DNA from: Pteria penguin
Taxonomy: Eukaryota > Mollusca > Bivalvia > Pterioida > Pteriidae
Direction: 5' to 3'
Assembly (NCBI GenBank): GCA_035048485.1
Contig: CM068587.1
Location: 43,904,312 to 43,968,311 of the forward strand
Length of the DNA stretch: 64,000 nucleotides
The position numbers and the translations under genes are program-made. A model generated the notes under the pieces. It did not search any database and was not told the DNA's origin. It was given only the letters and a program-made list of their open reading frames with translations. The stretch's first letter is position 1, and each line of letters starts with the position of its first letter. Shown in pieces: positions 54,661 through 64,000 of the stretch.

Positions 54661-55124
54661 TAAGAGTCTTTATTAAAGAAGAAAGGGTTTGCAAGGGGAA
54701 AATCTCATTTTCTTTACAAATAAAAAATGGTTATAACTCTGAGGCATCGAAAGATAGAATTCTACAAGTGGTATCTCATTAAAGGTGACGTCTAGTCCTT
54801 TCCACTGATACCAAATTTGATAAGGTTTGTAGGGTGTAAGGGTTCTTTTAAAGAAAAATGCGTTTCAAGGGGAAAATCTCCTTTGTTTACAAATAAAAAA
54901 TGGTTAGAACTCTGTCGGATCGAAAGATAGAATTCTACAAGTGGTATCACATGGAAGGTGAGGTCAAGACCTTGCCAATGATACCACATTTGATAGGGTT
55001 TGTAAGCTTTAAGAGTCTTTATTAAAGAAAAACGGGTTTTCAAGGGGAAAATCTCCTTTGTTTCAGAATAAAAAAGGGTGATAACTCTGTGGAATCGAAA
55101 GATAGAATTCTACAAGTTGTATCA

Positions 55125-55310
55125 CATGAAAGGTGAAATTTGATAGGTTTTGTAAGTTTTAAGGGTTTTTATTAAAGAAAAACGGGTTTTCAAGGGGAAA
55201 ATCTCTTTTGTTTACAAATAAGAAAGGGTTATAACTCTGTGTAATCAAAAGTTAGAATTCTACAAGTTGTTTCACATGAAAGGTGAGGTCAAGATCTATA
55301 CCAAATTTGA
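55125..55310 (-). repeat. Monomer with 25-bp deletion, followed by copy 2 of the 10-bp deletion
   Basis: At about 55136, AAAGGTGA joins directly to AATTTGATAGG, losing about 25 bp that contain AGGTCAAGACC and one arm of the dyad. One monomer later, at about 55295, the 10-bp deletion described at 54630 appears again (spacing 666 bp, close to four monomers after allowing for the 25-bp loss). Confidence 0.7.
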
Positions 55311-56398
55311 TACGGTTTGTAAGGTTTAAGAGTCTTTATTAAAGAAAAAAGAGTTTTCAAAGGGAAAATCTCATTTTTTTACAGATAAAAAATGGTTATA
55401 ACTCTGTGGGATCGAAAGATAGAATTCTACAAGTGGTATCTCAGTAAAGATGAGGTCTAGACCTTTCCACTGATACCAAATTTGATAGGGTTTGTAGGGT
55501 GTAAGGGTTTTATTAAAGAAAAACGGTTTTCAAGGGGAAAATCTCCTTTCTTTCCAAATAAAAAAAGGGTTATAACTCTGTGGGATCGAAAGATAGAATT
55601 CTAGAAATGGTATCACATGAAAGGTGAGGTGACGACCTTGCCACTGATACCAAATTCGATAGGGTGTGTAGGGTGTAAGGGTCTTTATTAAAGAATAACG
55701 CGTTTCTAAGGGAAAAATCTACTTTGTTTCCCCAAAAAAGGGGTTATAACCCTGTTCGATCGAAAGATAGAATTCTACAAGTGGTATCACATGGAAGGTG
55801 AGGTCGAGACCTTTCCACTGATACCAAATTTCATAGGGTTTGTAGGGTGTAAGGGTCTTTATTAAAGAAAAACGGGTTTCAAGTGGAAATTCTCATTTGT
55901 TTACAAATAAAAAAGTTACAACTCTATGGGATCGGACGATAGAATTCTACCAGTGGTATCACATGAAAGGTGAGGTCAAGATCTTTCCACTGATACCAAA
56001 TTTGATAGGGTTTGTAAAGTTTAGTGCTTTTTATTCAAGAAAAACGGGTTTCAAGCGGAAAATCTCATTTGTTTACAAATAAAAAAGGGTTATAACTCTG
56101 TGGGATCGAAAGATAGAATTCTACAAGTGGTATCACATGAAAGGTGAAGTCTAGACCTTTCCACTGATACCGAATTTGATAGGGTGTCTAGGGTGTAAGG
56201 GTCTTTATTGAAGAATAACGCGTTTCTAAGGGAAAAATCTTCTTTATTTAGAAATAAAAAAGGGTTATAACTCTGTGGGATCGAAAGATAGAATTCTACA
56301 AGGGGTATCACATGAAAGGTGAGGTCAAGACCTTTCCACTGATACCAAATTTGATAGGGTTTGGTAGGGTTTAAGGGTCTTTATTAAAGAAAAACGTG

Positions 56399-56735
56399 CT
56401 TCAATGGAAAATCTCCTTTGTTTCCAAATAAAAAATGGTTATAACTCCGTGGGATCGAAAGATAGAATTCTACAAGTGGTATCACATGAAAGGTGGGGTC
56501 TAGACATTTTAACTGATACCAAATTTGATAGGGTTTGTAGGATGTAAGGGTCTTTATTAAAGAAAAGCGTGTTTCAAGTGGAAATTCTCATTTGTTTACA
56601 AATAAAAAAGTTATAACTGTATCGGATCGGACGATAGAATTCTACAAGTGGTATCAAATGAAAGGTGAGGTCTAGACCTTTCCACTGATACCAAATTTCA
56701 TAGGGTTTGTAAGGTTTAGTGCTTTTTATTAAAGA
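56399..56735 (-). repeat. Two-monomer tract repeated at 695 bp, copy 1
   Basis: Contains AAATGGTTATAACTCCGTGGG, GGTGGGGTCTAGACAT, AAAGAAAAGCGTGTTTC, AAGTTATAACTGTATCGG and ACGATAGAATTC. The same ordered set recurs exactly 695 bp downstream. This is the same period as the regular array that starts at 58460, so the four-monomer period already existed in block C. Confidence 0.75.
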
Positions 56736-57093
56736 AAAACGGTTTTCAAAGGGAAAATCTCCTTTCTTTCCAATTAAAAAAAGGGTTATAACTCTGTGGA
56801 ATCGAAAGATAGAATTCTAGAAGTGGTATCACATGAAAGGTGAGGTCACGACCTTGCCAATGATACCAAATTCGATAGGGTGTGTAGGGAGTAAGGGTCT
56901 TTATTAAAGAATAACGCGTTTCTAAGGGAAAAATCTTCTTTGTTTCCAAATAAAAAAGGGTTATAACCCTGTGGAATCGAAAGATAGAATTCTACAAGTG
57001 GTATCACATGAAAGGTGATGTCAAGACTTTTTCACTGATAACAAATTTGATAGGGTTTGCAGGGTTTAAGGGTCTTTATTAAAGAAAAACGGG

Positions 57094-57430
57094 CTTCAAG
57101 GGAAAATCTCCTTTGTTTCCAAATAAAAAATGGTTATAACTCCGTGGGATCGAAAGATAGAATTCTACAAGTGGTAACGCATGAAAGGTGGGGTCTAGAC
57201 ATTTCCACTGATACCAAATTTGATAGGGTTTAAAAGGTTTAAGGGTCTTTATTAAAGAAAAGCGTGTTTCAAGTGGAAATTCTCATTTGTTTACAAATAA
57301 AAAAGTTATAACTGTATCGGATCAGACGATAGAATTCTACAAGTGGTATCAAATAAAAGTTGAGTTCTAGACCTTTCCACTGATACCAAATTTCATAGGG
57401 TTTGTAAGGTTTAGTACTTTTTATTAAAGA
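57094..57430 (-). repeat. Two-monomer tract repeated at 695 bp, copy 2
   Basis: Partner of 56399-56735. Private changes include GGTAACGCATG, TTTAAAAGGTTTAAGG (a block B form), ATCAGACGATAG and AAATAAAAGTTGAG. Flanking monomers differ between the two copies, so the period had not yet been cleanly amplified at this point. Confidence 0.7.
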
Positions 57431-58459
57431 AAAACGGGTTTCAAGGGGAAAATCTCCTTTGTTTCCAAATAAAAAAAGGTTATAACACTTTGGGATTGAA
57501 AGATAGAATTCTACAAGTGGTACCACATGAAAGGTGAGGTAAAGACCATTCCACTGATACCGAATTTGATAGGGTTCGTAGGGTGTAAGGGTTTTTATCA
57601 AAGAAAAACATGTTTCAAGGGGAAAATCTCCTTTGTTTATAAATAAAAAAGGGTTATAACTCTGTGGGATCGAAAGATAGAATTCTACAAGTGGTATCAC
57701 ATGAAAGGTGAGGTCAAGACCTTTCCACTGATACCAAATTTCATAGGGTTTGTAAGGTGTAAGGGTCTTTATTAAAGAAAAACGGGTTTTCAAGGGTAAA
57801 ATCTCCTTTGTTTACAAATAAAAAAGGGTTATAAGTCTGTGTAATCGAAAGATATAATTCTACAAGTGGTAACTCATTAAAGGTGAGGTCTAGACCTTTC
57901 CACTGATACCAAATTTGATAAGGTTTGTAGGGTGTAAGGGTTTTTTTTAAAGAAAACCGCGTTTCAAGGGGAAAATCTCCTTTGTTTGCAAATAAAAAAT
58001 GGTTAGAACTCTGTGGGATCGAAAGATAGAATTCTACAAGTGGTATCACATGAAAGGTGAGGTCAAGACCTTTCCAGTGATCCCAACTTTGATAGGGTTT
58101 GAAAGGTTTAAGAGTCTTTATTAAGGAAAAACGGGTTTTCAAGGGGAAAATATCCTTTGTTTACAAATAAAAAAGGGTTATAAGTCTGTGTGATCCAAAG
58201 ATATAATTCTACAAGTGGTATCACATGAAAGGTGAGGTCAAGACCTTTCCACTGATACCAAATTTGATAGGGTTTGTAGGGTTTAAGGGTCTTTATTAAA
58301 GAAAAACGGGTTTCAAGTGGAAAATCTCCTTTGTTTACAAATAAAAAAGGGTTATAACTCTGTGGGATCGAAAGATAGAATTCTACAAGTGGTATCACAT
58401 GAAAGGTGATGTCAAGACCTTTCCACTGATACCAAATTTCATAGGGTTTGTAGGTTGTA

Positions 58460-59154
58460 ATGGTCTTTATTAAAGAAAAACGGGTTTCAAGTGGAAATTC
58501 TCATTTCTTTACAAATAAAAAAGTTAAAACTCTAAGGTTTCGGACGATAGAATTCTACAAGTGGTATCACATGAAAGGTGAGGTCAAGACCTTTCCACTT
58601 ATACCAAATTTGATAGGGTTTGTAAGGTTTAAGAGTCTTCATTACAGAAAAACGGTTTTCAAGGGGAAAATCTCCTTTCTTTCCAAATAAATAAAGGGTT
58701 ATAACTCTGTGGAATCGAAAGATAGAATTCTAGAAGTGGTATCACATGAAAGGTGAGGTCACGACCTTGCCACTGATACCAAATTCGATAGGCTGTGTCG
58801 GGAGTAAGGGTCTTTATTAAAGAATAACGCGTTTCTAAGGGGAAAATCTTCTATGTTTCCAAATAAAAAAGGGGTATAACCCTGTGGGATCGAAAGATAG
58901 AATCCCAGAATGTGGTATCACATGAAAGGTGAGGTCAAGACCTTTCCACTGGTATCAAGTTTGATAGGGTTTGTAAGGTGTAACAGTCTTTATTAAAGAA
59001 AAACGGGTTTCAAGGGGAAAATCTCCTTTGTTTACAATAAAAAAGGGTTATAACCCTGTGGGATCGAAAGATAGAATTCTACAAGTGGTATCACATGAAA
59101 GGTGATGTCAATACCTTTCCACTGATACAAATTTCATAGGGTTTGTAGGGTGTA
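58460..59154 (-). repeat. HOR unit 1
   Basis: Type 1 has the private form AACTCTAAGGTTTCGG and TTTCTTTACAAAT. Type 2 has GGCTGTGTCGGGAG. Type 3 has TTCTATGTTTCC and CTGGTATCAAGTTTG, shared with unit 3. Type 4 has TTTACAATAAAAAAGG, one base short. Confidence 0.8.
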
Positions 59155-59849
59155 ATGGTCTTTATTAAAGAAAAACGGGTTTCAAGTGGAAATTCTCATT
59201 TGTTTACAAATAAAAAAGTTAAAACTCTATGGGATCGGACGATAGAATTCTACAAGTGGTATCACATGAAAGGTGAGGTCAAGACCTTTCCACTTATACC
59301 AAATTTGATAGGGTTTGTAAGGTTTAAGAGTCTTCATTAAAGAAAAACGGGTTTCAAGGGGAAAATCTCCTTTCTTTCCAAATAAATAAAGGGTTATAAC
59401 TCTGTGGAATCGAAAGATAGAATTCTAGAAGTGGTATCACATGAAAGGTGAGGTCACGATCTTGCCACTGATACCAAATTCGATAGGGTGTGTAGGGAGT
59501 AAGGGTCTTTATTAAAGAATAACGCGTTTCTAAGGGAAAAATCTTCTTTGTTTCCAAATAAAAAAGGGTTACAACCCTGTGGGATCGAAAGATAGAATTC
59601 TACAAGTGGTATCACATGAAAGATGAGGTCAAGACCTTTCCACTGATACCAAATTTGATAGGGTTTGTAAGGTTTAAGGGTCTTTATTAAAGAAAAACGG
59701 CTTTCAAGGGGGAAATCTCCTTTGTTTCCAAATAAAAAAGGGTTATAACCCTGTGGGATCGAAATATAGCATTCTACAAGTGGTATCACATGGAAGGTGA
59801 TGTCAATACCTTTCCACTGATACAAATTTCATAGGGTTTGTAGGGTGTA
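59155..59849 (-). repeat. HOR unit 2
   Basis: Type 2 carries CACGATCTTGCC, shared with unit 4. Type 3 has the ordinary GAATTCTACAAG in place of AATCCCAGAATG, as if converted by another type, and AAAGATGAGG. Type 4 carries CGGCTTTCAAGGGGG, ATAGCATTCTAC (EcoRI lost) and CATGGAAGGTG, all shared with unit 4. Confidence 0.8.
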
Positions 59850-60544
59850 ATGGTCTTTATTAAAGAAAAACGGGTTTCAAGTGGAAATTCTCATTTGTTT
59901 ACAAATAAAAAAGTAAAAACTCTATGGGATCGGACGATAGAATTCTACAAGTGGTATCACATGAAAGGTGAGGTCAAGACCTTTCCACTTATACCAAATT
60001 TGATAGGGTTTGTAAGGTTTAAGAGTCTTCATTAAAGAAAAACGGTTTTCAAGGGGAAAATCTCCTTTCTTTCCAAATAAAAAAGGGTTATAACTCTGTG
60101 GAATCGAAAGATAGAATTCTAGAAGTGATATCACATGAAAGGTGAGGTCACGACCTTGCCACTGATACCAAATTCGATAGGGTGTGTCGGGAGTAAGGGT
60201 CTTTATTAAAGAATAACGCGTTTCTAAGGGGAAAATCTTCTATGTTTCCAAATAAAAAAGGGGTATAACCCTGTGGGATCGAAAGATAGAATCCCAGAAT
60301 GTGGTATCACATGAAAGGTGAGGTCAAGACCTTTCCACTGGTATCAAGTTTGATAGGGTTTGTAAGGTGTAACAGTCTTTATTAAAGAAAAACGGTTTTC
60401 AAGGGGAAAATCTCCTTTGTTTCCAAATAAAAAAGGGTTATAACCCTGTGGGATCGAAAGATAGAATTCTACAAGTGGTATCACATGAAAGGTGATGTCA
60501 ATACCTTTCCACTGATACAAATTTCATAGGGTTTGTAGGGTGTA
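59850..60544 (-). repeat. HOR unit 3
   Basis: Type 1 carries AAGTAAAAACTC and type 2 carries GAAGTGATATCAC; both are shared with unit 5. Type 3 carries TTCTATGTTTCC, CTGGTATCAAGTTTG and GTGTAACAGTC, as in unit 1. Type 4 has AACGGTTTTCAAGG. Confidence 0.8.
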
Positions 60545-61240
60545 ATGGTCTTTATTAAAGAAAAACGGGTTTCAAGTGGAAATTCTCATTTGTTTACAAA
60601 TAAAAAAGTTAAAACTCTATGGGATCGGACGATAGAATTCTACAAGTGGTATCACATGAAAGGTGAGGTCAAGACCTTTCCACTTATACCAAATTTGATA
60701 GGGTTTGTAAGGTTTAAGAGTCTTCATTAAAGAAAAACGGGTTTCAAGGGGAAAATCTCCTTTCTTTCCAAATAAATAAAGGGTTATAACTCTGTGGAAT
60801 CGAAAGATAGAATTCTAGAAGTGGTATCACATGAAAGGTGAGGTCACGATCTTGCCACTGATACCAAATTCGATAGGGTGTGTAGGGAGTAAGGGTCTTT
60901 ATTAAAGAATAACGCGTTTCTAAGGGAAAAATCTTCTTTGTTTCCAAATAAAGAAGGGGTATAACCCTGTGGGATCGAAAGATAGAATCCCAGAATGTGG
61001 TATCACATGAAAGGTGAGGTCAAGACCTTTCCACTGATACCAAATTTGATAGGGTTTGTAAGGTTTAAGGGTCTTTATTAAAGAAAAACGGCTTTCAAGG
61101 GGGAAATCTCCTTTGTTTCCAAATAAAAAAGGGTTATAACCCTGTGGGATCGAAAGATAGCATTCTACAAGTGGTATCACATGGAAGGTGATGTCAATAC
61201 CTTTCCACTGATACAAATTTCATAGGGTTTGTAGGGTGTA
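60545..61240 (-). repeat. HOR unit 4
   Basis: Closely follows unit 2 in types 1, 2 and 4 (CACGATCTTGCC, CGGCTTTCAAGGGGG, ATAGCATTCTAC, CATGGAAGGTG). It has the standard type 3 marker AATCCCAGAATG and the private AAATAAAGAAGGGG. Confidence 0.8.
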
Positions 61241-61936
61241 ATGGTCTTTATTAAAGAAAAACGGGTTTCAAGTGGAAATTCTCATTTGTTTACAAATAAA
61301 AAAGTAAAAACTCTATGGGATCGGACGATAGAATTCTACAAGTGGTATCACATGAAAGGTGAGGTCAAGACCTTTCCACTTATACCAAATTTGATAGGGT
61401 TTGTAAGGTTTAAGAGTCTTCATTAAAGAAAAACGGTTTTCAAGGGGAAAATCTCCTTTCTTTCCAAATAAAAAAGGGTTATAACTCTGTGGAATCGAAA
61501 GATAGAATTCTAGAAGTGATATCACATGAAAGGTGAGGTCACGACCTTGCCACTGATACCAAATTCGATAGGGTGTGTCGGGAGTAAGGGTCTTTATTAA
61601 AGAATAACGCGTTTCTAAGGGAAAAATCTTCTTTGTTTCCATATAAAAAAGGGGTATAACCCTGTGGGATCGAAAGATAGAATCCCAGAATGTGGTATCA
61701 CATGAAAGGTGAGGTCAAGACCTTTCCACTGATACCAAATTTGATAGGGTTTGTAAGGTGTAAGAGTCTTTATTAAAGAAAAACGGGTTATCAAGGGGAA
61801 AATCTCCTTTGCTTCCAAATAAAAAAGGGTTATAACCCTGTGGGATCGAAAGATAGAATTCTACAAGTGGTATCACATGAAAGGTGATGTCAATACCTTT
61901 CCACTGATACAAATTTCATTGGGTTTGTAGGGTGTA
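61241..61936 (-). repeat. HOR unit 5
   Basis: Follows unit 3 in types 1 and 2 (AAGTAAAAACTC, GTGATATCAC). Type 3 has TTTCCATATAAAAAAGG and CTGATACCAAATTTG. Type 4 has GGGTTATCAAGG and TTTGCTTCC, and ends TTTCATTGGG. Confidence 0.8.
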
Positions 61937-62663
61937 ATGGTCTTTATTAAAGAAAAACGGGTTTCAAGTGGAAATTCTCATTTGTTTACAAATAAAAAAG
62001 TTAAAACTCTATGGGATCGGACGATAGAATTCTACAAGTGGTATCACATGAAAGGTGAGGTCAAGACCTTTCCACTGATACCAAATTTGATAGGGTTTGT
62101 AAGGTTTAAGAGTCTTCATTAAAGAAAAACGGTTTTCAAGGGGAAAATCTCCTTTCTTTCCAAATAAAAAAAGGGTTATAACTCTGTGGAATCGAAAGAT
62201 AGAATTCTAGAAGTGGTATCACATGAAAGGTGAGGTCACGACCTTGCCACTGATACCAAATTCGATAGGGTGTGTAGGGAGTAAGGGTCTTTATTAAAGA
62301 ATAACGCGTTTCTAGGGGAAAAATCTTCTTTGTTTCCAAATAAAAAAGGGAAATCTTCTTTGTTTCCAAATAAAAAAGGGGTATAACCCTGTGGGATCGA
62401 AAGATAGAATCCCAGAATGTGGTATCACATGAAAGGTGAGGTCAAGACCTTTCCACTGATACCAAATTTGATAGGGTTTGTAAGGTGTAAGAGTCTTTAT
62501 TAAAGAAAAACGGGTTTTCAAGGGGAAAATCTCCTTTGTTTCCAAATAAAAAAGGGTTATAACCCTGTGGGATCGAAAGATAGAATTCTACATGTGGTAT
62601 CACATGAAAGGTGATGTCAATACCTTTCCACTGATACAATTTTCATAGGGTTTGTAGGGTGTA
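61937..62663 (-). repeat. HOR unit 6, lengthened to 727 bp
   Basis: Type 1 keeps the standard CCACTGATACC rather than CCACTTATACC. Type 3 contains a 30-bp tandem duplication at 62321-62380 that explains almost all of the extra length. Type 4 has TTCTACATGTGG and ACAATTTTCAT. Confidence 0.85.
62321..62380 (-). repeat. 30-bp tandem duplication inside a type 3 monomer
   Basis: The stretch beginning AAATCTTCTTTGTTTCC and ending AAATAAAAAAGGG occurs twice back to back (62321-62350 and 62351-62380), with identical copies. It accounts for the 727-bp spacing of unit 6. A replication-slippage origin is likely and recent, since no other unit shows it. Confidence 0.9.
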
Positions 62664-63359
62664 ATGGTCTCTATTAAAGAAAAACGGGTTTCAAGTGGAA
62701 ATTCTCATTTGTTTACAAATAAAAAAGTTAAAACTCTATGGGATCGGACGATAGAATTCTACAAGTGGTATCACATGAAAGGTGAGGTCAAGACCTTTCC
62801 ACTGATACCAAATTTGATAGGGTTTGTAAGGTTTAAGGGTCTTCATTAAAGAAAAACGGTTTTCAAGGGGAAAATCTCCTTTCTTTCCAAATAAATAAAG
62901 GGTTATAACTCTGTGGAATCGAAAGATTGAATTCTAGAAGTGGTATCACATGAAAGGTGAGGTCACGATCTTGCCACTGATACCAAATTCGATAGGGTGT
63001 GTAGGGAGTAAGGGTCTTTATTAAAGAATAACGCGTTTCTAAGGGAAAAATCATCTTTGGTCCCAAATAAAAAAGGGGTATAACTTTGTGGGATCGAAAG
63101 ATAGAATCCCAGAATGTGGTATCACATGAAAGGTGAGGTCAAGACCTTTCCACTGATACCAAATTTGATAGAGTTTGTAAGGTGTAACAGTCTTTATTAA
63201 AGAAAATTGGGTTTTCAAGGGGAAAATCTCCTTTGTTTCCAAATAAAAAAGGGTTATAACCCTGTGGATCGAAAGATGGAATTCTACAAGTGGTATCACA
63301 TGAAAGGTGATGTCAATACCTTTCCACTGATACAAATTTCATAGGGTTTGTAGGGTGTA
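62664..63359 (-). repeat. HOR unit 7
   Basis: Type 1 starts ATGGTCTCTATT and keeps CCACTGATACC and TTTAAGGGTCTTC. Type 2 has AAAGATTGAATTC. Type 3 has TCATCTTTGGTCCC and ATAACTTTGTGGG. Type 4 has AAAATTGGGTTTTC, CTGTGGATCG (one G short) and AAGATGGAATTC. Confidence 0.8.
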
Positions 63360-64000
63360 ATGGTCTTTATTAAAGGAAAACGGGTTTCAAGTGGAAATTC
63401 TCATTTGTTTACAAATAAAAAAGTAAAAACTCTATGGGATCGGACGATAGAATTCTACAAGTGGTATCACATGAAAGGTGAGGTCAAGACCTTTCCACTT
63501 ATACCAAATTTGATAGGGTTTGTAAGGTTTAAGAGTCTTCATTAAAGAAAAACGGTTTTCAAGGGGAAAATCTCCTTTCTTTACAAATAAAAAAGGGTTA
63601 TAACTCTGTGGCATCGAAAGATAGAATTCTACAAGTGGTATCACATGAAAGGTGAGGTCACGACCTTTCCACTGATACCAAATTCGATAGGGTGTGTAGG
63701 GAGTAAGGGTCTTTATTCAAGAATAACGCGTTTCTAAGGGAAAAATCTTCTTTGTTTCCAAATAAAAAAGGGGTATAACCCTGTGGGATCGAAAGATAGA
63801 ATCCCAGAATGTGGTATCACATGAAAGGTGAGGTCAAGACCTTTCCACTGATACCAAATTTGATAGGGTTTGTAAGGTTTAAGGGTCTTTATTAAAGAAA
63901 AACGGGTTTCAAGGGGAAAATCTCCTTTGTTTACAAATAAAAAAGGGTTATAACTCTGTGGGATCGAAAGATAGAATTCTACAAGTGGTATCACATGAAA
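63360..64000 (-). repeat. HOR unit 8 (cut by window end)
   Basis: Type 1 has AAAGGAAAACGGG and AAGTAAAAACTC, as in units 3 and 5. The type 2 position is partly replaced by ordinary sequence (TTTCTTTACAAAT, GAATTCTACAAGTGG, GACCTTTCC) but keeps CCAAATTCGATAGG. The type 4 position has ATAACTCTGTGGG rather than ATAACCCTGTGGG. The unit therefore looks transitional, and the HOR may be ending near the right edge. Confidence 0.7.

Larger units (their letters stand above)
52663..58459 (-). repeat. Satellite block C: old, diverged inverted monomers
   Basis: About 33 monomers in the same orientation as block B but more diverged and with internal deletions. New variant classes appear that are absent from A and rare in B: AAGAATAACGCGTTTCTAAGG, TTTGTTTCCAAATAAA, GGTTTAGTGCTTTTTATT, GATCGGACGATAGAATTC, GTAGGGTGTAAGGG and GGTGAGGTCTAGACC. 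These classes are the apparent precursors of the four monomer types fixed in block D. No gene or RNA is supported here. Confidence 0.9.
58460..64000 (-). repeat. Satellite block D: four-monomer higher-order repeat (about 695 bp)
   Basis: Eight successive units start at 58460, 59155, 59850, 60545, 61241, 61937, 62664 and 63360 (spacings 695, 695, 695, 696, 696, 727, 696). In window order each unit has: type 1 (AAGTGGAAATTCTC, GATCGGACGATAG, usually CCACTTATACC); type 2 (TTTCTTTCCAAATAAA, TGGAATCG, GAATTCTAGAAGTG, GGTCACGA, CCAAATTCGATAGG); type 3 (AAGAATAACGCGTTTCTA, usually AATCCCAGAATGTGG, which removes the EcoRI site); type 4 (ATAACCCTGTGG, GGTGATGTCAATACC, GATACAAATTTCAT). Same-type monomers in different units are more alike than different types in one unit, which defines a higher-order repeat. 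Confidence 0.9.

Noticed and set aside
58460..63545. Recurrent 61-76 codon forward frames, one per HOR unit
   Set aside because: They recur at the 695-bp HOR period and read through the antisense of the satellite. They simply mirror the repeat.
1..64000. CRISPR array
   Set aside because: Direct repeats are 174-175 bp, contiguous, and have no unique spacers. No cas genes are present.
1..64000. Telomeric repeat tract
   Set aside because: The monomer contains AAACCCTA and CCCTTAAACC, which resemble telomere units, but they occur once per 175 bp and never as a tandem run.
1..64000. Plant origin inferred from AAACCCTA and the roughly 175-bp monomer
   Set aside because: Satellites of this size occur in many animals and plants, and an 8-mer is weak evidence. 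The insert at 52387-52587 points rather to a bivalve.
1..64000. tRNA or rRNA genes, or retroelement domains, between monomers
   Set aside because: Reading both strands I see no cloverleaf, rRNA-like stretch, reverse transcriptase, integrase or transposase motif. All sequence outside the gap and the insert aligns to the satellite monomer.

Overview
The window is almost entirely one tandem satellite DNA family with a monomer of 174-175 bp (about 35% GC, one EcoRI site GAATTC per standard monomer). By length it holds roughly 360 monomers. I find no protein-coding gene, rRNA or tRNA that I can support. Long or repeated open frames occur, but they are by-products of the repeat: 174 is a multiple of 3, so runs of 174-bp monomers stay open in one frame and 175-bp monomers shift out of it. 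The sequence is eukaryotic heterochromatin-type DNA, either centromeric, pericentromeric, subtelomeric or an interstitial block. The best clue to the host is the only non-satellite stretch, about 200 bp at 52387-52587. It resembles, from memory and unchecked, an interspersed repeat common in bivalve mollusc genomes and transcripts. A bivalve is my best guess, held loosely.

Layout. (A) 1-42684: a very homogeneous array of about 244 monomers in one orientation, with few, mostly recurrent, variants. (Gap) 42685-43184: exactly 500 N. (B) 43185-52386: about 53 monomers of the same family in the OPPOSITE orientation, clearly more diverged, with multi-monomer duplications at 15-monomer (about 2.62 kb) and 21-monomer (about 3.66 kb) spacing. 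(Insert) 52387-52587: non-satellite element carrying a hammerhead-ribozyme-like core, sitting at the EcoRI palindrome of a monomer. (C) 52588-58459: older, diverged inverted monomers with internal deletions. (D) 58460-64000: a regular higher-order repeat (HOR) of four distinguishable monomer types, about 695 bp per unit, eight units with the last cut by the window end, and a partial second-order alternation of about 1390 bp.

Structure inside the monomer. Each standard monomer contains a 45-bp imperfect inverted repeat (8-bp and 7-bp perfect arm pairs separated by symmetric 3-nt bulges, 9-nt loop) and five further short palindromes. The 45-bp dyad is intact in the A and B copies I read and is damaged at different places in three of the four monomer types of the D array. 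Blocks A and B share rare linked variants across the inversion. The first 140 bp of the window are an exact reverse complement of 50457-50596, and a small island of B-like monomers lies inside A near 16.4-16.8 kb. The array therefore looks like one locus shaped by unequal exchange, local amplification and at least one inversion, or by a scaffold misorientation at the gap.

Limits: copy numbers are from lengths, variants were read by eye, and neither the family nor the host was searched against any database.
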